This document shows positions 1-5,580 of a DNA stretch of 7,424 bases, piece by piece. The stretch comes from Rhodanobacter sp. UBA5168. GTDB taxonomy: Bacteria; Pseudomonadota; Gammaproteobacteria; Xanthomonadales; Rhodanobacteraceae. A model generated the notes under the pieces. It saw only the letters and a list, made by a program, of their open reading frames with translations. It was not told where the DNA came from and did not search any database. The translations under genes and the position numbers were made by a program. Position 1 is the first letter of the stretch. The number at the start of each line of letters is the position of its first letter. The stretch is from the NCBI GenBank assembly GCA_002413455.1, contig DHXA01000081.1, positions 1-7,424 of the forward strand. Reading direction: 5' to 3'.

Positions 1-417
1 GAGGTACTGGCGGGTAACGAGGGTGTGGTGCGGTTCGAACTGGATTTCGGGCGCGACAGCCTTGGCATCAGCTATGTCGATGTTCGCGCACAGGCCTCGT
101 TGAATGTGGTCTGCCAGCGAACGCTGGAGCCGTTTGTACTGCCGGTCGCCGTGAACACCCGGCTCGGCCTGATCAAACTGGAGCGCGATGAGGCCGGCTT
201 GCCGCCTGATTGCGAACCGCTGCTGGTGGCCGAGGATGGCCGATTGAATCCGGCGGATGTGATTGAAGACGAATTGCTGTTGGCGCTGCCGCTGGTTCCG
301 GTCAACCCGGACAGCAGCCTGCCCGACGAAGTGACAGGCCATGAGCCGGAAGACGATTCTGTCGGCGAGGGGCGCTCCGAAAATCCGTTCGCGGTACTGC
401 GCGAACTGAAGAAGTAA
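1..417 (+). CDS. yceD: YceD (DUF177) family protein, 3' part
   Basis: The reading frame is open from the first base of the window, so the start lies upstream; 138 codons are visible against about 173 residues for E. coli YceD. The match to that family includes the middle segment around VCQRTLEPF (E. coli ECQRCGKPF), the acidic stretch [16 protein letters not shown], and the C-terminal [11 protein letters not shown] (E. coli NPFAVLASLKRK). YceD is a soluble protein linked by genetics to 23S rRNA accumulation, and it is almost always encoded directly before rpmF, as here (68 nt gap). The second Cys of the E. coli CxxC-like motif is Thr here, and the later Cys after PVVPV is also missing, so a metal-binding role for those residues is unlikely in this protein. 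A GTG at 25 is internal, not the start. The identification is firm; the biochemical role is poorly known for the whole family. Confidence 0.93.
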   Translation, partial: EVLAGNEGVVRFELDFGRDSLGISYVDVRAQASLNVVCQRTLEPFVLPVAVNTRLGLIKLERDEAGLPPDCEPLLVAEDGRLNPADVIEDELLLALPLVPVNPDSSLPDEVTGHEPEDDSVGEGRSENPFAVLRELKK

Positions 418-485
418 CCACCGACCCGGTCATCCGATCCGGGTCATGTCGCAACAGATCATCAAGTTTCCGTTGGAGAATTACC

Positions 486-680
486 ATGGCAGTTGCCAAG
501 AGCCGCCGTACCCCGTCCACCCGCGGCATGCGTCGTTCGCACGACGCACTGAATACCGTGCAGCTGTCCACCGATCCGACCAGTGGTGAAGTGCATCTGC
601 GCCATCACGTCACCAAGGATGGCTACTACCGCGGCAAGAAAGTGATCGAAACCAAGGGCGCGGTGTCGGTCGAGGATTGA
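486..680 (+). CDS. rpmF: 50S ribosomal protein L32
   Basis: This 64-residue basic protein is a component of the large ribosomal subunit. It shows the L32 signature [21 protein letters not shown] at the N-terminus, then [15 protein letters not shown] and [10 protein letters not shown]. It has no cysteines, so it is the zinc-independent form. E. coli L32 is 57 residues; the extra acidic tail ending in VSVED resembles xanthomonad L32 proteins as I recall them. The ATG is preceded by GGAG at 475-478 with 7 nt spacing, which settles the start. It follows yceD closely and is probably co-transcribed with it. In E. coli the next gene is plsX, but here the next gene is fabH. Confidence 0.97.
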   Translation: MAVAKSRRTPSTRGMRRSHDALNTVQLSTDPTSGEVHLRHHVTKDGYYRGKKVIETKGAVSVED

Positions 681-727
681 TCCGGTTTCGCGAATCCCTA
701 CAGGATTCCGGAATGCGATCATGCGAG

Positions 728-750
728 ACGGCGCGGCGACGCGCCGTTTT
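728..750 (+). terminator. Weak intrinsic terminator-like hairpin after rpmF
   Basis: The arms ACGGCGC (728-734) and GCGCCGT (741-747) are perfectly complementary around a 6-nt loop, and the right arm runs into TTTT (747-750). The T run is short and then interrupted by GCG, so termination would be partial at best. A second, weaker pairing, GAATCC (692-697) with GGATTC (703-708), lies just upstream. Together they could reduce read-through from the ribosomal gene into fabH. Confidence 0.45.
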
Positions 751-787
751 GCGTTCGATCCACTGTTTTCCGCTGATGGATAGTTGA

Positions 788-1762
788 ATGTCCCAGATCT
801 ATGCCCGCATCATCGCCACCGGCAGCGCGCTGCCCGAACGCGTGGTCACCAACGCCGATCTGGAAAAGATCGTCGACACCAGTGACGAGTGGATCCGCAC
901 CCGCACCGGTATCCGCCAGCGCCACATTGCCGCCGACGGCGAGACCACCGGCGATCTGGCCTTCCAGGCCGCGCAGAACGCTCTGGAAGCGGCCGGGGTC
1001 AAGGCGTCCGAGCTCGATCTGATCATTCTCGGCACGACCACGCCGGATATCATCTTCCCGTCGACCGCCTGCCTGGTGCAGCATCGTCTCGGTGCGAACG
1101 GCTGCGCCGCGTTCGACGTCAATGCAGCGTGCTCGGGCTTCGTCTATGCGTTGGGTATCGCGGACAAGTTCATCAGGAGCGGGCAGTCGAAGAAGGTGTT
1201 GGTGATCGGGGCCGAGACGCTGACCCGGATGGTCGACTGGACCGAGCGCGAAAGCTGCGTGCTGTTCGGCGATGGCGCCGGTGCCGTCGTGCTGGAGGCT
1301 TCCAGCGAGCCAGGCATCTACGCCACCTGCCTGCACGCCGATGGCGGCTACAAGCATCTGCTGTACAACCCGGTCGGAGTTTCCGTCGGCTTCAAGGACG
1401 AGCCCAATCACGGCGTTCGCATCAACATGGCGGGCCGCGAGGTGTTCAAGGTGGCGGTGAAGACGCTCGACTCGCTGGTCGAAGAAACGCTGCAGGCCGC
1501 CGGCATGGTCGAGTCGCAGATCGACTGGTTGATTCCGCATCAGGCCAACTTGCGCATCATCGAGGCAACGGCCAAGCGCCTGAACATGTCGATGGAGCGG
1601 GTCATCGTGACGGTCGACAAGCATGCCAACACCTCGTCCGGCTCGGTGCCGCTGGCGTTGGACTATGCGGTGCGCTCGGGCAAGGTGCAGCGCGGCCAGA
1701 ACCTGCTGCTTGAAGCGTTCGGCGGTGGTTTCACCTGGGCCTCGGCGCTGTTGCGTTACTGA
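788..1762 (+). CDS. fabH: Beta-ketoacyl-ACP synthase III (KAS III)
   Basis: This cytosolic enzyme of type II fatty acid synthesis condenses acetyl-CoA with malonyl-ACP to give acetoacetyl-ACP, the chain-starting step. The 324-residue product is close to the E. coli length of 317. The thiolase-fold catalytic triad is visible: Cys115 in NAACSGF, His251 in PHQANLRI and Asn281 in HANTSSGS. The N-terminal segment DEWIRTRTGIRQRHI and the C-terminal glycine loop EAFGGGFTWASALL are also typical of FabH. The ATG fits the family N-terminus; the ribosome-binding site is weak (GGA at 778-780, 7 nt before ATG). It follows rpmF by 107 nt without plsX, and it is followed by a strong terminator, so it appears to sit at the end of a transcription unit. 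All active-site residues are present. The sequence does not reveal primer preference (acetyl versus longer or branched acyl-CoA). Confidence 0.97.
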   Translation: MSQIYARIIATGSALPERVVTNADLEKIVDTSDEWIRTRTGIRQRHIAADGETTGDLAFQAAQNALEAAGVKASELDLIILGTTTPDIIFPSTACLVQHRLGANGCAAFDVNAACSGFVYALGIADKFIRSGQSKKVLVIGAETLTRMVDWTERESCVLFGDGAGAVVLEASSEPGIYATCLHADGGYKHLLYNPVGVSVGFKDEPNHGVRINMAGREVFKVAVKTLDSLVEETLQAAGMVESQIDWLIPHQANLRIIEATAKRLNMSMERVIVTVDKHANTSSGSVPLALDYAVRSGKVQRGQNLLLEAFGGGFTWASALLRY

Positions 1763-1784
1763 ATCCGCGTGCTTCACGTTGTCC

Positions 1785-1818
1785 CGATGCCGCCCCTCTC
1801 GGGCGGCATCGCTTTTTT
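1785..1818 (+). terminator. Strong intrinsic terminator between fabH and fabD
   Basis: A perfect 11-bp stem is formed by CGATGCCGCCC (1785-1795) and GGGCGGCATCG (1801-1811) around the loop CTCTC. One C and then six T (1813-1818) follow. This is a canonical Rho-independent terminator on the + strand, 22 nt after the fabH stop. It implies that fabH and fabD are at least partly separate transcription units, although fab genes are commonly co-transcribed. I see no convincing sigma-70 promoter between it and fabD at 1901. Confidence 0.88.
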
Positions 1819-1900
1819 CAGGATCGATGAACGAATACAGCTGCGTATGGGCGGCGATGCTGGCACCATGGCGGTTTTCGTCGACGGAATCTGCGCATCC

Positions 1901-2848
1901 ATGAGTTCAACTTCCGCTTCGCTCGCTTTCGTTTTCCCCGGCCAGGGTTCGCAGTCGGTCGGCATGTTGACCGAGCTGGCCGCCGCGCATGCCGAAGTGC
2001 GGGCGACGTTCGAAGAGGCCTCACAAGGCGCCGGCATCGATCTGTGGAGCCTGAGCGCACGGGGGCCGGAGGATCAGCTGAACCGCACCGAAAACACCCA
2101 GCCGGCGCTACTGGCGGCGAGCGTAGCGGTGTGGCGGGTATGGCAGAAGCTCGGCGGCGCGCAGCCGGCGCAGTTGTCCGGCCACAGCCTGGGTGAATAC
2201 AGCGCACTGGTCTGCGCCGGGGCATTGTCATTGCATGAGGCGGCGGCGCTGGTGGCCGAGCGCGGACGCCTGATGCAGGCGGCGGTGCCCGCCGGCGTCG
2301 GCGCGATGGCGGCGATTCTCGGTGGCGACGACGCCCAGATAGCCGCCGTGTGCGAGCAGGTGGCGCAAGATCAGGTGGTGTCGCCAGCGAACTTCAACTC
2401 GCCCGGGCAGCTGGTCATAGCCGGCAACGCCGAGGCGGTGGATCGCGCGTTGGCGGCGCTGGCCGGACTGGGCGTGAAGAAGGCGATCAAGCTGGCTGTC
2501 TCGGTGCCGTCGCACTGTGCCCTGATGCGCGAGGCGGCCGATCGCCTGGGGGAACGGATGGCGTCGATAGCCTGGCAGCTGCCGTCGATCCCTGTTGTGC
2601 AGAACGCCGAAGCCCGCAGTTACAGCACCGTTGACGATATCCGCGGAGCACTGCAGCGCCAACTGTATCTGCCGGTGCGCTGGACCGAATGCGTACAGGC
2701 ACTGGCCGTGGGCGGCGCTGCACACATCGCCGAATGTGGTCCGGGCAAGGTCTTGAGCGGCTTGATCAAGCGTATCGACAAGACGGTCGATACGCGCGCG
2801 ATCGGAGCTCCAGGCGACATGGAAACCGCTCTCCAGGAGTGGGCATGA
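1901..2848 (+). CDS. fabD: Malonyl-CoA:ACP transacylase
   Basis: FabD transfers the malonyl group from CoA to the phosphopantetheine of ACP, supplying the extender for FabH and FabF in the cytosol. The 315 residues match E. coli FabD (309) throughout. Visible features are the oxyanion-hole segment FVFPGQGSQ (Gln15), the nucleophile Ser96 in GHSLGEYSALVCAG, Arg121 in ERGRLMQ (binds the malonyl carboxylate), His205 in SVPSHCALM, and GPGKVLSGLIKRI near the C-terminus. I chose the ATG at 1901 because the FabD family begins a few residues before FVFPGQGSQ; GGAA at 1886-1889 lies 11 nt upstream. In-frame starts at 1769 (GTG) and 1868 (ATG) would add sequence with no family match, and the first would run through the terminator hairpin. 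The stop codon overlaps an ATG (ATGA) of a 19-codon reading frame leading to fabG. Confidence 0.96.
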   Translation: MSSTSASLAFVFPGQGSQSVGMLTELAAAHAEVRATFEEASQGAGIDLWSLSARGPEDQLNRTENTQPALLAASVAVWRVWQKLGGAQPAQLSGHSLGEYSALVCAGALSLHEAAALVAERGRLMQAAVPAGVGAMAAILGGDDAQIAAVCEQVAQDQVVSPANFNSPGQLVIAGNAEAVDRALAALAGLGVKKAIKLAVSVPSHCALMREAADRLGERMASIAWQLPSIPVVQNAEARSYSTVDDIRGALQRQLYLPVRWTECVQALAVGGAAHIAECGPGKVLSGLIKRIDKTVDTRAIGAPGDMETALQEWA

Positions 2849-2904
2849 TCCGCACGCAATCCGCACGATTTTCTCTATTGATAGTCAGGAACCTCCACCA
2901 ATGA
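2845..2904 (+). CDS. Possible 19-codon coupling mini-ORF bridging fabD and fabG
   Basis: An ATG at 2845 overlaps the fabD stop as ATGA and is preceded by AGGAG (2835-2839) at 5 nt spacing, a stronger ribosome-binding site than those of fabH or fabD. The frame encodes 19 residues, starting MIRTQ with a hydrophobic FSLLIV centre, and stops at a TGA that overlaps the fabG ATG. Ribosomes could therefore move from fabD through this frame to fabG. I infer translational coupling rather than a functional peptide. It may also be chance: any gene beginning ATGA offers such a TGA. fabG also has its own AGGAA site (2887-2891). Confidence 0.3.
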   Translation: MIRTQSARFSLLIVRNLHQ

Positions 2905-3644
2905 GTTACACACTGCAAGGTGAAATCGCGCTGGTCACCGGCGCCAGCCGCGGCATCGGCGCGGCGATTGCCGACGAGCTGGCAGCGATGGGTGCCACCG
3001 TGATCGGCACGGCGACCAGCGCGAGCGGGGCGGCGGCGATCGGCGAGCGACTGGCTGCGCATGGCGGTCATGGCCGTGTGCTGGATGTCACCGATACGGC
3101 TGCGGTCGAGGCATTGATCGACGGCATCAGCAAGGACTTTGGCGCGATATCGATCCTGGTCAACAACGCCGGCATCACCCGCGACCAGTTGCTGATGCGG
3201 ATGCGAGAGGAGGACTGGAACATCATCCTCGACACCAACCTCAGCTCGGTCTACCGCACCTCCAAGGCGGTGATGCGCGGCATGATGAAAGCGCGCAAGG
3301 GGCGCATCATATCGATCGCCTCGGTGATCGGACTCACCGGCAATCCCGGTCAGGCCAATTACGCGGCCGCCAAGGCCGGTGTCATCGCATTCTCCAAGTC
3401 GCTGGCACGCGAGATCGGCAGCCGCGGCATCACCGTCAACGTGGTGGCGCCGGGCTTCATCGACACCGACATGACCCGCTCGCTGCCGGAAGAGTCGAAG
3501 CAGGCGTTGCTCGGCCAGATAGCGCTGGGGCGGCTTGGCGAGGTGTCGGACATTGCCAAGGCGGTGGGTTTCCTGGCCTCGCCTGCGGCGGCGTACATCA
3601 CCGGCGAAACCCTGCACGTCAACGGCGGCATGTACATGCCGTAG
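2901..3644 (+). CDS. fabG: 3-oxoacyl-ACP reductase
   Basis: FabG reduces 3-oxoacyl-ACP to (R)-3-hydroxyacyl-ACP with NADPH, the first reductive step of each elongation cycle. The 247 residues form a complete classical short-chain dehydrogenase. Visible elements are the nucleotide-binding TGASRGIG (13-20), NNAG (88-91), and the catalytic tetrad Asn113, Ser141, Tyr154 and Lys158 (in NYAAAKAG). [14 protein letters not shown] and the C-terminal [13 protein letters not shown] are strongly FabG-like (E. coli ends [13 protein letters not shown]). The ATG has AGGAA at 2887-2891, 9 nt upstream. The position between fabD and acpP, with E. coli-like sequence across its length, marks it as the housekeeping FabG rather than one of the many paralogous reductases. 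The gap after it carries an inverted repeat but no clear T-tract terminator. Confidence 0.97.
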   Translation: MSYTLQGEIALVTGASRGIGAAIADELAAMGATVIGTATSASGAAAIGERLAAHGGHGRVLDVTDTAAVEALIDGISKDFGAISILVNNAGITRDQLLMRMREEDWNIILDTNLSSVYRTSKAVMRGMMKARKGRIISIASVIGLTGNPGQANYAAAKAGVIAFSKSLAREIGSRGITVNVVAPGFIDTDMTRSLPEESKQALLGQIALGRLGEVSDIAKAVGFLASPAAAYITGETLHVNGGMYMP

Positions 3645-3655
3645 ACCGTGCGGCG

Positions 3656-3694
3656 GCAATTGTCGCCAGCGGGCTCGTTTTAGGCGACAATTGC
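3656..3694. repeat. Perfect 12-bp inverted repeat between fabG and acpP
   Basis: GCAATTGTCGCC (3656-3667) and GGCGACAATTGC (3683-3694) are exact reverse complements separated by 15 nt. Each arm contains the palindrome CAATTG. The right arm is followed by GCGTTCGC, not by T residues, so it is not a typical intrinsic terminator in either direction. It begins 12 nt after the fabG stop. It may form a stabilising mRNA 3' hairpin for fabG or act as a protein-binding operator upstream of the acpP promoter. The sequence does not decide between these. Confidence 0.7.
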
Positions 3695-3744
3695 GCGTTC
3701 GCGCCGGTCCACTAGGGACTGCGCCCAGGTATCACCGGCGGATC

Positions 3745-3774
3745 GTGGCGGCCTCGCGGTTTAGCCACTACAAT
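3745..3774 (+). promoter_or_regulatory. Candidate sigma-70 promoter for acpP
   Basis: The hexamer TACAAT (3769-3774) matches the -10 consensus TATAAT at five of six positions. The best -35 candidate is GTGGCG (3745-3750) at 18 bp spacing, only three of six matches. Transcription would begin near 3781, giving a leader of about 60 nt before the acpP ATG. A dedicated promoter fits the large amount of ACP a cell needs and the 196-nt gap after fabG. The call rests mainly on the -10 element. Confidence 0.5.
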
Positions 3775-3840
3775 GCGCCGGGCTTTTGCAGGCATTACGC
3801 CGGCACAGACAACAATTACTCCTTGAGAGGTATGGGCAAC

Positions 3841-4080
3841 ATGAGCACCATCGAAGAGCGCGTAAAGAAAATCGTCATCGAGCAGTTGGGCGTGAAAGAG
3901 GATGAAGTCACGGCGAACGCTTCGTTCGTGGACGATCTGGGCGCAGATTCGCTGGACACGGTGGAACTGGTGATGGCGCTCGAGGAAGAGTTCGAGACCG
4001 AGATTCCGGATGAAGATGCCGAGAAGATCACCACCGTGCAGCAGGCCGTCGATTACATCAAGGCCCACTCCAAGGATTGA
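3841..4080 (+). CDS. acpP: Acyl carrier protein
   Basis: AcpP is the small acidic cytosolic protein that carries growing acyl chains on a 4'-phosphopantetheine arm. The 79-residue product is almost E. coli-like: it begins [12 protein letters not shown] and contains the attachment motif [20 protein letters not shown]. The modified serine is Ser37 (Ser36 in mature numbering). Helix II after it, rich in Glu and Leu, is the surface that partner enzymes recognise. An in-frame ATG at 3832 lies only 1 nt after the AGAGG ribosome-binding site (3826-3830) and would add MGN; the ATG at 3841, at 10 nt spacing, fits both the site and the family N-terminus. With its own likely promoter upstream and a terminator at 4185-4207, the gene probably yields an abundant short transcript. 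Confidence 0.98.
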   Translation: MSTIEERVKKIVIEQLGVKEDEVTANASFVDDLGADSLDTVELVMALEEEFETEIPDEDAEKITTVQQAVDYIKAHSKD

Positions 4081-4184
4081 TGGGTGCGGGGTCGATCGGA
4101 ACTGTAATGATCCGGCATTGATCGCCGCATACCGGACCGGCATGCATATCGTTGGCTGGTCCGTCCACGGAATGATTTCGAACG

Positions 4185-4207
4185 CTGCGCCTTTCCGGCG
4201 CAGTTTT
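4185..4207 (+). terminator. Intrinsic terminator after acpP
   Basis: CTGCGCC (4185-4191) pairs perfectly with GGCGCAG (4197-4203) around the loop TTTCC, followed by TTTT (4204-4207), then CG and three more T. It lies 105 nt after the acpP stop and 133 nt before fabF. It would end a short acpP transcript, leaving fabF to read-through or to a promoter of its own. The rest of the 259-nt gap (4081-4339) shows no other feature I can support apart from the fabF ribosome-binding site. Confidence 0.72.
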
Positions 4208-4339
4208 CGTTTCTGCATTTTGTAACGTCCGACCCCGTATGGTGCGCCGGTGCGTCCCTGGCCAATATGGATGGCGTATCGGCGATCGGCATCGCGAAGT
4301 ATCCGCCGGCGGTTTGACGGAATCACGAAGGAAGACAGC

Positions 4340-5578
4340 ATGAGCAAGCGTCGAGTAGTAGTGACCGGCATGGGTATCATCTCGCCGGTCGGCAACGACA
4401 TCGCCACCGCCTGGGAGCGTGTCCTCAAGGGCGTCAGCGGGATCGGTCCGGTCACCCATTTCGATACTTCCGCTTATTCCACGCGCATCGCTGGCCAGGT
4501 CAGCGACTTTGATCCGGCACAGTGGATGCCGGTCAAGGATGTCAAGAAGATGGACCCGTTCATCCACTACGGTGTGGCGGCGGGTACCCAGGCGCTGCGG
4601 GATTCCGGGCTGGAAGTGACCGAGGCAAACGCGCCGCGCATCGGCGTGGCGGTCGGTGCCGGCATCGGTGGCCTGTACACGATCGAAGCCACCACGCTCG
4701 AACTGGCTGCCAAGGGACCGCGCCGGGTCTCGCCGTTCTACGTACCCAGCTCGATCATCAACATGGTGTCGGGCCAGCTGTCGATCATGTTCGGCCTGAA
4801 AGGGCCGAACATCGCCTGCGTCACGGCTTGCACCACGGCCACCCACAACATCGGCCTGGCCGCGCGCATGATCCAGTACGGCGATGCGGATGCGATGATC
4901 GCCGGCGGCACGGAGTTCGCCACCACCGGTACCGCGATGGCCGGCTTCTGTTCGGCCAAGGCGATGTCGACCCGCAACGACGATCCGACCAAGGCCAGCC
5001 GTCCGTGGGACAAGGGCCGCGACGGCTTCGTGCTGTCCGACGGTGCCGGTGTGCTGATGCTGGAAGAGTACGAGCATGCCAAGGCGCGCGGTGCCCGCAT
5101 CTATGCCGAACTGGCGGGCTTCGGCATGAGCGGCGATGCGTTCCACATGACCGCGCCGAGCGAGGGCGGCGAGGGTGCGGCGCGCTGCATGCAGAGCGCC
5201 CTCAACGATGCCCGGCTTGCGCCGACCGACGTGCAGTATGTCAACGCGCATGGCACCTCCACACCGCTTGGTGATCTTGGCGAGGTGATGGCGGCGAAGA
5301 AGATCTTCGGCGATCACGCCTACAAGCTGGCAATGAGCTCGACCAAGTCGACCACCGGGCATCTGCTGGGTGCGGCCGGCGGCGTCGAGGCCATCTTCAC
5401 CATTCTTGCGCTGCGCGATCAGATGTTGCCGCCGACGATCAACCTGGACGAGCCGAGCGAAGGCTGCGATCTGGATTTCGTGCCGCACACGGCGCGCGAA
5501 GCGAAGCTCGAGGTGGCGATCTCCAACTCGTTCGGTTTCGGCGGCACCAACGGCACGCTGGCATTTCGTCGCGTCTGA
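4340..5578 (+). CDS. fabF: Beta-ketoacyl-ACP synthase II (KAS II)
   Basis: FabF elongates acyl-ACP by decarboxylative condensation with malonyl-ACP. The 412-residue product is one residue shorter than E. coli FabF. The Cys-His-His active site is complete: Cys164 in [10 protein letters not shown], His304 in [11 protein letters not shown] and His341 in [10 protein letters not shown], with Lys336 in SSTKSTTG. The gating loop [13 protein letters not shown] near the C-terminus is present. The N-terminus [20 protein letters not shown] matches the family, and AAGGAAG around 4328-4334 supplies a good ribosome-binding site (AGGA at 4329-4332, 7 nt before ATG). An in-frame ATG at 4250 would add 30 residues without a family match. 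It follows acpP after a terminator and a long gap, and pabB begins 2 nt after its stop, so fabF, pabB and pabC look like one operon. Confidence 0.97.
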   Translation: MSKRRVVVTGMGIISPVGNDIATAWERVLKGVSGIGPVTHFDTSAYSTRIAGQVSDFDPAQWMPVKDVKKMDPFIHYGVAAGTQALRDSGLEVTEANAPRIGVAVGAGIGGLYTIEATTLELAAKGPRRVSPFYVPSSIINMVSGQLSIMFGLKGPNIACVTACTTATHNIGLAARMIQYGDADAMIAGGTEFATTGTAMAGFCSAKAMSTRNDDPTKASRPWDKGRDGFVLSDGAGVLMLEEYEHAKARGARIYAELAGFGMSGDAFHMTAPSEGGEGAARCMQSALNDARLAPTDVQYVNAHGTSTPLGDLGEVMAAKKIFGDHAYKLAMSSTKSTTGHLLGAAGGVEAIFTILALRDQMLPPTINLDEPSEGCDLDFVPHTAREAKLEVAISNSFGFGGTNGTLAFRRV

Positions 5579-5580
5579 GC

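Noticed and set aside
719..1777. A 352-codon minus-strand open frame opposite fabH
   Set aside because: It is the complement of a complete fabH, has no family resemblance, and its composition is typical of an antisense shadow.
1769..1900. Upstream in-frame starts for fabD at 1769 (GTG) and 1868 (ATG)
   Set aside because: The added residues would include sequence encoded by the terminator hairpin (for 1769) and do not match the FabD N-terminus, which fits the ATG at 1901.
2876..2904. TTGATA (2878-2883) as a -35 element before fabG
   Set aside because: It is close to consensus, but the -10 position falls on the fabG start codon, leaving no room for a leader.
4208..4339. Possible fabF promoter: TATGGT at 4238-4243, TTGTAA at 4220-4225 and TTGACG at 4314-4319
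   Set aside because: None pairs with a partner hexamer at 15-19 bp; TTGTAA and TATGGT are only 12 bp apart, and TTGACG would place its -10 on the fabF start codon.
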